Source: Actinospineispora spinosispora DSM 44797
GTDB lineage: Bacteria; Actinomycetota; Actinomycetes; Mycobacteriales; Pseudonocardiaceae
Assembly: GCF_000429025.1 (NCBI RefSeq)
Contig: NZ_AUBB01000006.1
Span: 310,001-374,000, forward strand
Length of the DNA: 64,000 nt
Direction: 5' to 3'
Part shown: positions 8,331-18,977 of the stretch, piece after piece
Layout of the letters: every line of letters starts with the position of its first letter
Numbering within the stretch: position 1 is the first letter of the stretch
Notes under the pieces: model-generated
Databases searched by the model: none
Told to the model about the DNA's origin: nothing
The model's input: only the letters and a program-made list of their open reading frames with translations
Position numbers and translations under genes: made by a program

Positions 8331-9541
8331 AGATCACCGCAGCCGACGTCATCGTCACCTGCCCCGGCCGCAACTACGTCACACTCAAGATCACCACCGA
8401 GGACGGGCTCGTCGGCTGGGGGGACGCGACGCTCAACGGACGCGAGCTGGCCGTCGCCTCCTACCTGCGCGACCACGTCTGCCCGCTGCTGATCGGCAGG
8501 AACGCGACCCGCATCACCGACACCTGGCAGTACCTGTACCGGGGCGCCTACTGGCGTCGCGGCCCGGTCACCATGACCGCGATCGCGGCGGTCGACGTCG
8601 CGCTGTGGGACATCCTCGGCAAGATCAGCGGGCTGCCCGTGTACCGGCTGCTCGGCGGCGCCGCACGCGAGGGCGTCACGGTCTACGGGCACGCCAACGG
8701 CTCGACGATCGAAGAGCTGCTCACCGACGTCGCCCACTACCGCGACCAGGGCTACCGGGCGATCCGGGTCCAGGCCGCCGTGCCGGGTCTGGACTCGACC
8801 TACGGCATCGGCGGCAAGAGCGCCGGGCACACCTACGAGCCCGCCGACGGGGAGCAGCCAACCGAGAACGTCTGGGACACCGCCGCCTACCTCGACTTCG
8901 TGCCGAAGATGGTGGCCGCCGTCCGGGACGAGTTCGGCCCCACGGTCCGACTGCTGCACGACGTGCACCACCGGCTGTCCCCCATCGAGGCGGGCCAGCT
9001 GGGCAAGTCGCTCGAGCCGTACCGAATGTTCTGGATCGAGGACAGCACACCCGCGGAGGACCAGTCCGCGTTCCGGACGATCCGCCAGCACACCACCACC
9101 CCGCTCGCCGTCGGCGAGGTGTTCAACAGCGTCTACGACTGCAACCAGCTGATCACCGAGCGGCTCATCGACTACATCCGCACCTCGGTGTCGCACACCG
9201 GCGGGATCACGCACCTGCGGGACGTGTTCGCGCTGGCCAACGTGTACGGGGTGCGGTCCGGTTCGCACGGCGCCGGCGACCTGTCGCCGGTGTCGTTCGC
9301 CTCGGCGCTGCACCTGGACATGGCGATCCCCAACTTCGGCATCCAGGAGTACATGGGCCATCTCGACCCGTGGCGCGAGGTGTTCTCGGTCGGCTACACG
9401 ATGCACGACGGCCTGATGCATCCCGGCGACGCGCCTGGCCTGGGTGTGGAGCTCGACGAACAGGCCGCCGCCCGCTACCCGTACCAGCCGCAGTACTTGC
9501 CGGTGAACCGGCTGACCGACGGGTCGATGTGGGACTGGTGA
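8327..9541 (+). CDS. manD: D-mannonate dehydratase, enolase superfamily (ManD/RspA type)
   Basis: 404 residues, the family's usual length. ManD residues are visible: Tyr159, metal ligands Asp212 (LLHDVHH), Glu238 ([10 protein letters not shown]) and Glu264 (VGEVFN), catalytic His214, and the characteristic C-terminus [11 protein letters not shown]. ManD enzymes convert D-mannonate to 2-keto-3-deoxygluconate, though some members are slow or act on D-gluconate. The KDG kinase and KDPG aldolase in the same operon support mannonate dehydration. Confidence 0.93.
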   Translation: MKITAADVIVTCPGRNYVTLKITTEDGLVGWGDATLNGRELAVASYLRDHVCPLLIGRNATRITDTWQYLYRGAYWRRGPVTMTAIAAVDVALWDILGKISGLPVYRLLGGAAREGVTVYGHANGSTIEELLTDVAHYRDQGYRAIRVQAAVPGLDSTYGIGGKSAGHTYEPADGEQPTENVWDTAAYLDFVPKMVAAVRDEFGPTVRLLHDVHHRLSPIEAGQLGKSLEPYRMFWIEDSTPAEDQSAFRTIRQHTTTPLAVGEVFNSVYDCNQLITERLIDYIRTSVSHTGGITHLRDVFALANVYGVRSGSHGAGDLSPVSFASALHLDMAIPNFGIQEYMGHLDPWREVFSVGYTMHDGLMHPGDAPGLGVELDEQAAARYPYQPQYLPVNRLTDGSMWDW

Positions 9542-10809
9542 ACCCGCTAGATCCCGCCGAGGTCCGCCCCGGCGTGCTGCACCTGGGTATCGGCGGGTTC
9601 GCCCGGGCTCATCAGGCCGTGGTCCTGGAACGCATGATGGTCGCGACCGGTGACCTGAGCTGGGGCATGGTCGGGGTGAGCCAGCGCTCCCCCGCCGCCG
9701 CCGAGGCCCTGCGCCGCCAGAGCTGCCGCTACAGCCTGATGTACGACCGGTCCGGCCCGGCCACCGTCGTCGGCTCCGTGCACGACGCCTACTTCGCCGG
9801 TGACGATCCGCACCGGGTGACCCGGGACGTGGCGGCCGGGTCGACCCGGCTGGTGACGGTCACCGTCACCGAGAAGGGCTACCGGCCGCCGAGTGTCGCG
9901 GCCGGACAGCTCGCCGAGGGTCTCCGGGAACGGTCCCGTACCGGTGCGCCGCTGACAGTGCTGAGCTGCGACAACCTGCCGGGGAACGGGGTGCTGCTCG
10001 CCGGCCTGGTTGACGAGGCGCTGGGTGACGAGGCGGCACGCACCTGGGTCCGGGAGAACGTGCGGTTCCCGGACACCGTGGTCGACCGCATGGTGCCGCG
10101 CACGACCGAGGACGTGTGCGCGGCGGCGTCGGGGTCGCTGGGCTGGCGCGACGAGTGCGCCCTGGTCACGGAGCCGTTCCTGGAATGGGTGATCGCCGAT
10201 CCCGGCCCGGGGGTGCTCCCGGACCTGACACTCGGAGGCGCGGTCCTGAGCCGCGAGGTCGCGGTCTACGCCGAGCGCAAGCTGCGCATCCTGAACGCGG
10301 CCCATTCGGCGCTGTGCTGGTGGGGTGTGCTCGCCGGGCACCGCTACGTCGCGGACGTGATGGCGGACGAGACGATCGTGGGTGCGGTGCGGTCGATGCT
10401 GGTGGACGACGTGCTGCCGATCCTGCGCGCGCCGGAGGGCACCCGGCTCACCGACTACCTGGACAGCGTGTTCGAACGCTGCGCCAATCCGGCGCTGCGC
10501 CACGCCACCGCCCAGGTCTGCGGCGACGGATCGCTGAAGGTCGGCCCCCGGCTGCTCGACTCGGCGGTGGCGAACCTGCGCCTCGGCCGCATGCCTCACG
10601 GTCTGGCCGCGGCGGTCGGCGCCTGGCTGCGCTGCACCACCACCAGCGTGGACGACACGGGCCGCCCGCTCGACCTCGACGACCCGATGGCCGCCCGCAT
10701 CCGCGCGACCCGGACCACGGCGGACGCACTGCGCACGGTCCACCCGGAGGCAGCCGACCACGCCGACTTCGTCCACGCCGTCGCCCAGGCCCGCCACAGC
10801 TCCCCGTAA
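9538..10809 (+). CDS. Mannitol-dehydrogenase-family oxidoreductase (D-mannonate oxidoreductase-like)
   Basis: 423 residues from a GTG overlapping the manD stop. The N-terminal nucleotide-binding [11 protein letters not shown] and the catalytic K-x4-N-x2-H motif (Lys248, Asn253, His256 in [14 protein letters not shown]) define the long-chain polyol dehydrogenase family (MtlK, UxuB). It is shorter than typical 480-490-residue members. In this operon the likely role is interconverting D-fructuronate and D-mannonate upstream of ManD. A polyol such as D-arabinitol or mannitol is the alternative, given the xylulokinase and polyol ABC genes nearby. Confidence 0.87.
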   Translation: MNPLDPAEVRPGVLHLGIGGFARAHQAVVLERMMVATGDLSWGMVGVSQRSPAAAEALRRQSCRYSLMYDRSGPATVVGSVHDAYFAGDDPHRVTRDVAAGSTRLVTVTVTEKGYRPPSVAAGQLAEGLRERSRTGAPLTVLSCDNLPGNGVLLAGLVDEALGDEAARTWVRENVRFPDTVVDRMVPRTTEDVCAAASGSLGWRDECALVTEPFLEWVIADPGPGVLPDLTLGGAVLSREVAVYAERKLRILNAAHSALCWWGVLAGHRYVADVMADETIVGAVRSMLVDDVLPILRAPEGTRLTDYLDSVFERCANPALRHATAQVCGDGSLKVGPRLLDSAVANLRLGRMPHGLAAAVGAWLRCTTTSVDDTGRPLDLDDPMAARIRATRTTADALRTVHPEAADHADFVHAVAQARHSSP

Positions 10810-10847
10810 CCACCCGCCCCCTGGCACGAGGCCGGTGGGGCGGGTGG
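10810..10847 (+). terminator. Stem-loop after the sugar-acid operon
   Basis: An 11-base GC stem (10810-10820 with 10837-10847) and a 16-base loop begin immediately after the TAA stop of the dehydrogenase. There is no U-tract. It is a likely transcript end or stabiliser. Confidence 0.6.
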
Positions 10848-10866
10848 GCTGGGTGGGTGGCTGGTA

Positions 10867-10966
10867 CCCGCGAGTCGGGCACGTCGGCACAGCGAGTCGC
10901 GCGTCTGGGTACATGACCCTGTGCTGGGGGCCCCGACTCGGTGTGCTCAGAGCCGCGACTCGCGGG
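10867..10966. repeat. 100-base imperfect palindrome with GAGTCG motifs
   Basis: Perfect 11-base ends (CCCGCGAGTCG at 10867-10877 and its complement at 10956-10966) enclose further GAGTCG and CGACTC copies and a GGGTACATGACCC core. It lies between convergent genes, just before the xylulokinase stop. It looks like an intergenic palindromic repeat and possible bidirectional terminator rather than coding DNA. Confidence 0.65.
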
Positions 10967-10972
10967 GTGGGG

Positions 10973-12379
10973 TCAGGCGGAGGTGTCCCTGGCTGCCGTG
11001 TAGGCGCTTCGGATCGTGTCCGCCGTGTTCGCGGCGTCCTCGGGCAGGGATGGGCTGGATTCCTCGGGTCGGGGCCAGGTGGGGGGTTCGCCGGTGAGGG
11101 CCCAGGCCGCCTGGCGGGCCGCGCCCACCGCCACGTACTCGGCGGGAGCCAGGACCGTGACCGGCACACCGAAGATCAACGGGGCCAGCTCCTGGACCGC
11201 CGCCGACCGGCTGCCGCCGCCCAGCAGCAGCACCCGGTGGACCGGCACGCCCTGGGCGACCAGTCCGTCCAGGCCGTCCGCGAGACCGCACAGCATGCCC
11301 TCGACGACGGCGCGCGCGAGGTTGGTCGGTGTGGCGTTCGCCCCGGTCAGGCCGGAGATCTGGCCGCGCGCGGTCGGCCGGTTGGGGGTGCGTTCGCCCT
11401 CCAGGTACGGCAGCAGAACGAGACCGGCCGCACCCGGCGCCGCGCGGAGCGCGAGGCGGTCCAGTTCGGCCAGGTCGACCCCGAGCAGATCGGCGCCCGC
11501 CCGCAGCACCCGCGCGGCGTTCAGCGTGGCGACCAGTGGCAGGTAGCCGCCGGACGCGTCGGCGAAGCCCGCGACGACGCCAGAGGGATCGGCGACGGGC
11601 TGGTCGTGCGCCGCGAACACGGTGCCGCTGGTACCGATCGAGACCAGCACGTCTCCGGGTTCGGCACCGGCTCCCAACGCCGCGCCCATGTTGTCACCCG
11701 TGCCCGCCGCGAGCAGCGCACCGCCCGCCAGCTCGGTCGCGGCACCGGCCCGTTCGCCGGGCGCGCAGACCCTGGGCACCTCTAGGTCGCGACCGAAGGC
11801 CATCCGCAGCAGGTCGGGCCGGTACTCGCCGGTGACGGTCGACCAGTAGCCGGTGCCGGACGCCTCACCGCGATCGGTGACCGCCTCGCCCCGGCCTCCG
11901 GCGAGCAGCCAGGTCAGCCAGTCGTGCGGGAGCATCACCCGCCGTGCCCGGTCCGCGACCTCGGGTTCGGCGCGGGCTGTCCAGCGCAGCTTCGTCGCGG
12001 TGATGCTCGCGACCGGGACCGTTCCCACCTCGCTCGCCCAGCGTTGCGGCCCACCCAGCTCGTCGATCAGGTCGGCCGCCGCGTCCGCCGACCGGGTGTC
12101 GTTCCACAGCAGCGCGTCGCGCACCGGGTCGCCCGCCTCGTCGAGCAGCACCATGCCGTGTTGCTGGCCGGCGACCGAGATGGCCTGGACGCCGTCCAGC
12201 ACACCGCCCTCGGCCGCTTTCCCCAGGGCCGTCCACCACTCCCTCGGATCGATCTCCGTGCCTGGCGGGTGGGCGCAGCGCCCTTCGCGGACCGTCGCAC
12301 CCGACTCCAGGTCCACCACGACGATCTTGGTTGCCTGGGTCGAGGAGTCCACTCCGGCGACAAGTCGCGCATCCGTCAT
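10973..12379 (-). CDS. xylB: Xylulokinase, FGGY family
   Basis: 468 residues from the ATG at 12379; an open extension upstream to 12802 runs under the divergent lipoprotein gene and is not used. Two actin-like FGGY domains are visible: N-terminal [28 protein letters not shown] and LLWNDTRS; C-terminal [24 protein letters not shown] and [13 protein letters not shown]. It phosphorylates D-xylulose to xylulose-5-phosphate for the pentose phosphate pathway. Its neighbours, a polyol-type ABC importer and a polyol dehydrogenase-like gene, suggest use of a pentitol or xylose. Confidence 0.9.
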   Translation of the reverse strand: MTDARLVAGVDSSTQATKIVVVDLESGATVREGRCAHPPGTEIDPREWWTALGKAAEGGVLDGVQAISVAGQQHGMVLLDEAGDPVRDALLWNDTRSADAAADLIDELGGPQRWASEVGTVPVASITATKLRWTARAEPEVADRARRVMLPHDWLTWLLAGGRGEAVTDRGEASGTGYWSTVTGEYRPDLLRMAFGRDLEVPRVCAPGERAGAATELAGGALLAAGTGDNMGAALGAGAEPGDVLVSIGTSGTVFAAHDQPVADPSGVVAGFADASGGYLPLVATLNAARVLRAGADLLGVDLAELDRLALRAAPGAAGLVLLPYLEGERTPNRPTARGQISGLTGANATPTNLARAVVEGMLCGLADGLDGLVAQGVPVHRVLLLGGGSRSAAVQELAPLIFGVPVTVLAPAEYVAVGAARQAAWALTGEPPTWPRPEESSPSLPEDAANTADTIRSAYTAARDTSA

Positions 12380-12485
12380 GCGAGGCAGTATCGCGATCGA
12401 CGGCAAGTTGGACGACCCGTAGTGGCCCATCAAGATCCATAATGGACGCCTACCGGTTCGACGGGTCTCACACAGGGGCGGTCTC

Positions 12486-13388
12486 GTGGTGCGGATGAAC
12501 ACCTGGCGGCTCGCGTGGGCGTGCGCGCTCGTCCTCGGCGTCTGCGGGTGTGCCGCGCCCGCCCCGGCCCCGCCCGCTCCACCCCCGCCCGGTCCCACCA
12601 GGGCGCTGGTCACCTGGGCCGACAGCGTGTGCACCACCACGACGACACTGCGCGAACGACAGGCGAGCTTGCGCCGGCTGCCCGGGGACGCCTCGGCCTC
12701 GGACCCGTTCACCGAGATGGACGTCGACCAGTACCTGACGTTCGCCGGTCTCGATGCGCAAAGCCTCACCAAGGCGTTCCAGACCCAGCCGCCCAGCGGC
12801 ATACCCGAGGCCGACGCGTTGGTCGCCGGCTACGCGAAAGCGATGGGCGACGTCAGCACAGAGATCAGCGGGCTCGCGGGGGAACCGGGCGCGAGCCAGT
12901 CGCTGTCCTTGCCGGACAAGCTCGTCCGGGCCAGACGGATCGGGCAGCTGTTCGACTCGGTGAAACCCTCGGGCCCGGACCTGCCGGCGATCGCCGAGCG
13001 CAACCCGACGCTCAAGAGCGCCTACGACGTGGCACCGCGATGCGAACCGGCGGCACGACCGGGTGCCGCGCCGGTGTCGGTCTCCCCCGGTAACCCCGGC
13101 CCGCTCCCACCCGCGAGGGACGGCACGGATGTCGCGGCGTGCCAGGACGGCACCTGCCAGATCTCCGTCTCGGGCTCGGTCGACCTCACGGTGAACGGTC
13201 TGGCGCTGCGGATCTCCGTCGAGTCGGGCAAGGTCACCGCCGCGCTGACCGATTCGAACGGCTCGACCTCCACGTCCGAGATCGGGTCGCCGGGCTCCAC
13301 CGCGACGCTCAGCAACGGCGCCAAGGACGTGAACATCACGCTGCTCGGCCTCGAGGGCAACACCGCGGTGCTCGACCTCACCCCGTGA
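12486..13388 (+). CDS. Putative lipoprotein of unknown function
   Basis: 300 residues; GTG start with an in-frame ATG at 12495. A positively charged start and hydrophobic stretch end in a lipobox-like VCGC near residue 22, followed by a proline-rich linker, so it is probably lipidated and exported. A helical middle domain contains spaced cysteines. The C-terminal third is Ser/Thr/Gly-rich with alternating hydrophobic residues ([19 protein letters not shown]) and looks like a small beta domain. I do not recognise the family. It is divergent from xylB and convergent with the LacI gene. Confidence 0.7.
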   Translation: MVRMNTWRLAWACALVLGVCGCAAPAPAPPAPPPPGPTRALVTWADSVCTTTTTLRERQASLRRLPGDASASDPFTEMDVDQYLTFAGLDAQSLTKAFQTQPPSGIPEADALVAGYAKAMGDVSTEISGLAGEPGASQSLSLPDKLVRARRIGQLFDSVKPSGPDLPAIAERNPTLKSAYDVAPRCEPAARPGAAPVSVSPGNPGPLPPARDGTDVAACQDGTCQISVSGSVDLTVNGLALRISVESGKVTAALTDSNGSTSTSEIGSPGSTATLSNGAKDVNITLLGLEGNTAVLDLTP

Positions 13389-13404
13389 GTGCCGCGGCGC
13401 TCAC
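13385..13404. terminator. Small palindrome containing both stop codons
   Basis: GTGAGTGCC-GC-GGCGCTCAC is a nearly perfect 20-base palindrome. It holds the TGA of the lipoprotein gene and, on the other strand, the TGA of the LacI gene, so the two convergent genes end inside one hairpin. Confidence 0.6.
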
Positions 13405-14405
13405 GGGTTCGTGGCCCGCCTCGGGCAGCCGCAGGACTCGCGGTGCACGAAGGTCGGGGGTAGACGCACGGTCGTCGCCGGCGCGTCCGGTGTGGTCATC
13501 CGGGCCAGCAGCAGTTCCACGGCGCGCCGGCCCATCTCGGCGAACGGCTGCGCGACGGCCGTCAGCCCCGGGCTGAACAGGCTCGCCCAGGGGAAGTCGT
13601 CGAACCCGACCAGCGCCATCCCGCCCGGGACCTCGACGCCGGCTTCCCGCAGCGCGGTCATCGCACCGATGGTCATCGAGTTGTTGCCGGTGATGATCGC
13701 GGTGGGCCGCTGGTCCAGCGCCATCAGAGCGTGCACCGCCTGGCGCGCCGCCTCGGTCTCCGAGCGACCGCCGACGAGCAGCCCGGGCTCGGCGGGCAGC
13801 CCGGCCCGCCGCAGACCGAGCAGGTAACCCTCCCGCCGTTCCAGCGTGGTCGCCAGACCCGGATGTCCCGCCACCATGGCGATCCGGCGGTGACCGCGCC
13901 CGGCGAGGTGTCCGACCAGATCGGCGACGGGCTCGACGTTCTCCGAACCGACCTGGTCGAGCCCGGCCTGGATCAGCCGGTCCAATAGCACCGTCGGCAC
14001 CCGGTGGTCGGACAGGAACTCCAGGGCGGCGTGCGGCTGGGCCGACGGCGCGAGGATCAGCCCGTCGACCCTGCGGTGCTGCAACCGTCGGACGACGGTC
14101 AGCTCGTACTCCGGCTCCTCCCTCGGGTCGGCGAGCAGGAGCGTGTACCCGGCCTCGGTCGCCGCGTCCTCCACCGAGCGCAACAGGTCCCCGAAGTAGG
14201 GATTGGAGATCGCCGAGAGCGCGAGCCCGATCGTCGTCGTGCGCGCCGTCGCCAGCGACCGTGCCACCGTGTTCGGCGTGTAGTTGGCCCGCCGCACGGC
14301 GTTGAGCACCTGCTCGCGAGTGCGCGGCCGCACCGGCCGGGTTCCGTTGAGAACATGCGAGACGGTGGCGATCGAGACCCCGGCGAGGCGTGCCACATCG
14401 GCCAT
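13401..14405 (-). CDS. LacI-family transcriptional repressor
   Basis: 334 residues. The N-terminal helix-turn-helix and hinge (MADVARLAGVSIATVSHVLNG, about residues 1-55) is followed by a periplasmic-binding-protein-like ligand domain (IGLALSAISNPYFGDLL, GLILAPSAQ, PTAIITGNNSMTIGAM, VGFDDFPWASL). It is divergent from the ABC importer operon, and overlapping LacI-type boxes lie in the shared upstream region. It probably represses the importer until a polyol or sugar binds. Confidence 0.92.
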   Translation of the reverse strand: MADVARLAGVSIATVSHVLNGTRPVRPRTREQVLNAVRRANYTPNTVARSLATARTTTIGLALSAISNPYFGDLLRSVEDAATEAGYTLLLADPREEPEYELTVVRRLQHRRVDGLILAPSAQPHAALEFLSDHRVPTVLLDRLIQAGLDQVGSENVEPVADLVGHLAGRGHRRIAMVAGHPGLATTLERREGYLLGLRRAGLPAEPGLLVGGRSETEAARQAVHALMALDQRPTAIITGNNSMTIGAMTALREAGVEVPGGMALVGFDDFPWASLFSPGLTAVAQPFAEMGRRAVELLLARMTTPDAPATTVRLPPTFVHRESCGCPRRATNP

Positions 14406-14462
14406 CGTCGCGATGGGCCACCTCCGGTGTGGGTTGTTATCCGTCTGAATCCAAAGTTACTG

Positions 14463-14487
14463 CGCAAGCGGTTGCGAAAGCGTTTAC
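14463..14487. promoter_or_regulatory. Overlapping LacI-type operator boxes
   Basis: CGCAA-GCGG-TTGCG (14463-14476) runs directly into GCGAAAGCGTTTAC (14474-14487). Both have the central CG step and dyad symmetry typical of LacI-family operators. They sit between the LacI gene and the importer operon, about 90 bases before the importer start. Confidence 0.7.
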
Positions 14488-14575
14488 GTGCCACTTATGG
14501 TACGTCAAGCTGTGACTCAGGACACGATTACTTCCGTAGTCAACGAGTCCGTGTCGACACACCTTGGAGGGCACC

Positions 14576-15988
14576 GTGGCCCCAGCGGATGAGCGGATAC
14601 CGCGACCATCGATCAGTCCGGGGCCACGACGATGGCGCGCGTTCCTCGCCGCCGCCTTCCTGTTGCCGGCGCTCGCGCTCACCGGTTGTGCCGGCGCGGG
14701 TGCTCTCGGCGGCGGTGGTGACGGAGTGCAGACGGTCACCGTCGCCATCGTGTCCAACCCGCAGATGCAGGACGCGATCTCGCTGGTTCCGGAGTTCCAG
14801 AAGACGCACCCGAACATCCGGCTGAAGTTCGTCAGCCTGTCGGAGAACGAGGCCCGCGCCAAGATCACCGCATCGGTGTCGACCGGCGGCGGCGAGTTCG
14901 ACGTCGTGATGATCAGCAACTACGAAACGCCGCAGTGGGCGAAGAACGGCTGGCTCACCGACCTGCAGCCGCTCGCCGACGCGACCCCCGGCTACGACCC
15001 GGCCGACTTCCTTCCCTCGGTGCGCAACGCGCTGTCCTCGGACGGCCACCTGTTCGCGGTCCCGTTCTACGGCGAGTCGTCGTTCCTGATGTACCGCAAG
15101 GACCTGTTCTCCCAGGCCGGGATCACCATGCCGCCGAACCCGACCTGGCAGCAGGTCCGCGACATGGCCGCGAAGCTCAACGATCCCGCGCAAAGCCGGG
15201 CCGGCATCTGCCTGCGCGGCAAGCCCGGCTGGGGCGAGGTGCTCGCGCCGCTCGACACCGTGATCAACACCTTCGGCGGCAGCTGGTTCGACATGAACTG
15301 GAACGGCCAGCTCAACTCACCCGCCACGACCCAGGCGGTGCAGTTCTACACCGACCTCGTGCGCGAGTACGGCGAGCCGGGCAGCGCGAGCGCCGGGTTC
15401 TCCGAGTGCGCGACGCAGTTCGGCCAGGGCAACGCCGCGATGTGGTACGACGCGACCTCGGCGGTGAGCGTCCTGGAGGACCCGAAGGAGAGCAAGGTCG
15501 CCGGCAACGTCGGCTATGTCGCCGCCCCGGTGGTCAACACTCAGCACTCCGGCTGGCTCTACAGCTGGGCACTTGCCATCCCGAAGACCTCCGAGCACAC
15601 CGACGCGGCGTGGCAGTTCATGTCCTGGATGACGTCCAAGGAGTACATGCACCTGGTCGGGAGCACGCTCGGCTGGGCCCGCATCCCGCCGGGTTCCCGC
15701 ACCTCGACCTACCAGATTCCGGAGTACCAGCAGGCAGCGGCGGCGTTCCTGCAGCCGACGCTGGACGCGATCAACAACGCCGACCAGGACCACCCGACCG
15801 CGACCCCGGTCCCCTACACCGGCATCCAGTTCGTCGGCATCCCCGAGTTCCAGGATCTGGGCACCCGGGTGAGCCAGCAGATCAGCGCCACCATCGCCGG
15901 GGCGCAGACGGTGCAGGAATCGCTCGAACAAGCGCAGAAGTACGCCGACACCGTCGGTGAGACCTATCGGCAGGAGGGAAACCGATGA
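14576..15988 (+). CDS. ABC importer solute-binding lipoprotein (polyol type)
   Basis: 470 residues from a GTG preceded by GGAGGG. The signal peptide ends in the lipobox LTGC with lipidated Cys38. The mature protein is a family 1 binding protein; VAIVSNPQMQDAISLVPEFQ, ENEARAKITASVSTGGGEFDVVMI and YETPQWAKNGWLTDL resemble sorbitol/mannitol-binding SmoE proteins. It delivers the solute to the two permeases that follow. The polyol assignment is from remembered family resemblance; the exact sugar is unknown. Confidence 0.88.
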   Translation: MAPADERIPRPSISPGPRRWRAFLAAAFLLPALALTGCAGAGALGGGGDGVQTVTVAIVSNPQMQDAISLVPEFQKTHPNIRLKFVSLSENEARAKITASVSTGGGEFDVVMISNYETPQWAKNGWLTDLQPLADATPGYDPADFLPSVRNALSSDGHLFAVPFYGESSFLMYRKDLFSQAGITMPPNPTWQQVRDMAAKLNDPAQSRAGICLRGKPGWGEVLAPLDTVINTFGGSWFDMNWNGQLNSPATTQAVQFYTDLVREYGEPGSASAGFSECATQFGQGNAAMWYDATSAVSVLEDPKESKVAGNVGYVAAPVVNTQHSGWLYSWALAIPKTSEHTDAAWQFMSWMTSKEYMHLVGSTLGWARIPPGSRTSTYQIPEYQQAAAAFLQPTLDAINNADQDHPTATPVPYTGIQFVGIPEFQDLGTRVSQQISATIAGAQTVQESLEQAQKYADTVGETYRQEGNR

Positions 15989-16932
15989 CCGCGACCCTCG
16001 AAGCCGCGACCACCCCCAGCCGCCCCGCTCGTCCGGAGCGGGGCCCTGGCTCCAAGTCCGACGGCTGGATCCGGAGAGCGCCGCTGTTACCGGCGCTGAT
16101 CTTCACCTTCATCGTGACGCAGCTGCCGTTCGTGGTGACGATCTTCTACTCGCTCCAGTCCTGGAACCTGGTGCGGCCGGGTTCGCAGCACTTCGTGTGG
16201 TTCGAGAACTACGCCAGGGTGTTCACCGACAACCAGTTCCGGACCGTCGCGCTGAACACCGTGGTGCTCACCGTCGGCTCGGTGCTGATCGCGGTCGCGC
16301 TCGGGCTACTGCTGGCGCTGCTGCTGAACCGGGCGTTCTTCGGCAGGGGCTTCGTCCGCACGCTGCTGATCACGCCGTTCCTGATCACCCCGGTGGCCGC
16401 GGCGCTGCTGTGGAAGACGGTGCTGCTCGACCCGACGTACGGCCTGGTGAACTTCGTACTGAGCCCGTTCGGTGCCAGCCACGTGGACTGGATCTCGAAG
16501 TTCCCGCTGATGGCGGTCATGATGGCGCTGGTATGGCAGTGGACGCCGTTCATGATGCTGCTGATCCTGGCCGGTCTGCAGAGCCAGCCGGCCGACGTGC
16601 TGGAAGCAGCCGGGGTGGACGGGGCGTCGAACTTCGCCATCTTCCGCGAGATCACCGTCCCGCACCTGCGCCGGTTCATCGAGCTGGGCATCGTGCTCGG
16701 CACGATCTACCTGATCAACCAGTTCGACGCGATCTACATGATGACCAGCGGCGGTCCCGGTATCGCCAGCTCTAACCTGCCGTTCTACATCTACCAGCGC
16801 GCGTTCCTCGGCTTCGACATCGGCCAGTCCGCGGCGATGGGTGTGGTGGTCGCGCTGCTCACCACGATCGTCTCGACGTTCGCGCTACGCCTGATCTTCC
16901 GCACGTTCAGTGGAAACGAGGAGTCGGCCTGA
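15985..16932 (+). CDS. ABC importer permease 1 (MalF/SmoF-like)
   Basis: 315 residues, six membrane segments after a polar N-terminus. The ATPase-contact EAA loop is seen as EAAGVDGASNFAIFREITVPHL near residues 210-230. Its ATG overlaps the stop of the binding protein. It forms the membrane channel with the next gene product. Confidence 0.92.
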   Translation: MTATLEAATTPSRPARPERGPGSKSDGWIRRAPLLPALIFTFIVTQLPFVVTIFYSLQSWNLVRPGSQHFVWFENYARVFTDNQFRTVALNTVVLTVGSVLIAVALGLLLALLLNRAFFGRGFVRTLLITPFLITPVAAALLWKTVLLDPTYGLVNFVLSPFGASHVDWISKFPLMAVMMALVWQWTPFMMLLILAGLQSQPADVLEAAGVDGASNFAIFREITVPHLRRFIELGIVLGTIYLINQFDAIYMMTSGGPGIASSNLPFYIYQRAFLGFDIGQSAAMGVVVALLTTIVSTFALRLIFRTFSGNEESA

Positions 16933-17807
16933 TGAGCACCTCGACGACCACCGTCAAGCCGGCCACCCACCACGCGGAGCCGATGAACCGTAAGAAGGGC
17001 AACGCCGCGAACGTCGTCCTGGGTGTCATCGCCTGGGTCGTCGGCATCGTTTTCTTCTTCCCGGTCCTGTGGATGGTGCTGACCGCGTTCAAGCACGAGG
17101 CGGACGCCTACACCGATCCGCCGAAGCTGTTCTTCACCCCGACACTGGAGCAGTTCCAGGAGGTGTTCGGCTCCGGCATCGGCCCGTACCTGCTCAACTC
17201 CGTCGGCGCGACGCTCATCTCGACGCTGCTGGTCCTGCTACTGGCGACGCCCGCCGCGTTCGCCGTGTCACTGCACCCGGTGGCGAAGACCCGCGACGTG
17301 CTGTTCTTCTTCATCAGCACGAAGATGCTGCCGATCGTCGCGGCGATCGTGCCGATCTACGTGGTGGTCAACAAGCTGCACGTGCTGGACAACATCTGGA
17401 CCCTGGTGGTTCTGTACACAGCGATGAACCTGCCGATCGCGGTGTGGATGATGCGCTCGTTCTTCCTGGAGGTGCCCGGCGCCCTGCTGGAGGCCGCCAG
17501 CATCGACGGCGCGTCGCTGCCCCGCACGATGCGCGAGGTCGTGCTCCCGGTGGTCTCCCCCGGCATCGCGGCGACCGCGCTGATCTGCGTGATCTTCGCC
17601 TGGAACGAGTTCTTCCTCGCGGTCAACCTGACGGCGGCGCGGGCCGGCACCGTGCCGGTGTTCCTCGTCGGGTTCATCACGAGCGAGGGACTGTACTTCG
17701 CCAAGCTCTGCGCGGCGGCCACGATGGCCGCCCTCCCGGTGGTCATCGCCGGCTGGATCGCGCAGAACAAGCTGGTCCAAGGTCTGTCGTTCGGCGCGGT
17801 CAAGTGA
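16932..17807 (+). CDS. ABC importer permease 2 (MalG/SmoG-like)
   Basis: 291 residues with six predicted membrane helices and the EAA loop EAASIDGASLPRTMREVVLPVVSPG. Start and preceding stop share one base (TGATG), indicating translational coupling. It pairs with permease 1; FAWNEFFLAVNLT near the C-terminus is typical of MalG-type subunits. Confidence 0.92.
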   Translation: MSTSTTTVKPATHHAEPMNRKKGNAANVVLGVIAWVVGIVFFFPVLWMVLTAFKHEADAYTDPPKLFFTPTLEQFQEVFGSGIGPYLLNSVGATLISTLLVLLLATPAAFAVSLHPVAKTRDVLFFFISTKMLPIVAAIVPIYVVVNKLHVLDNIWTLVVLYTAMNLPIAVWMMRSFFLEVPGALLEAASIDGASLPRTMREVVLPVVSPGIAATALICVIFAWNEFFLAVNLTAARAGTVPVFLVGFITSEGLYFAKLCAAATMAALPVVIAGWIAQNKLVQGLSFGAVK

Positions 17808-17837
17808 ACCGGCCCCTGTCTGTCGAGAGGAACCACC

Positions 17838-18920
<1,083 letters not shown>

Positions 18921-18926
18921 CCGCCA

Positions 18927-18976
18927 CCCTCGTGAGTGTTGGGTGTGGCTATAGCCACACTCAACACTCACGAGGG
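18927..18976. terminator. 50-base palindrome (family A, copy 1)
   Basis: Arms of 25 bases meet at GGCTATAGCC with one mismatch. The ends read CCCTCGTGAGTG and its complement. It lies between the convergent ATPase and FMN reductase genes. An almost identical 52-base copy is at 43646. Probably a bidirectional terminator. Confidence 0.85.
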
Positions 18977-18977
18977 A

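Noticed and set aside
12380..12802. N-terminal extension of xylulokinase
   Set aside because: The extension lies opposite the lipoprotein gene and does not resemble FGGY kinases; [14 protein letters not shown] is the natural start.
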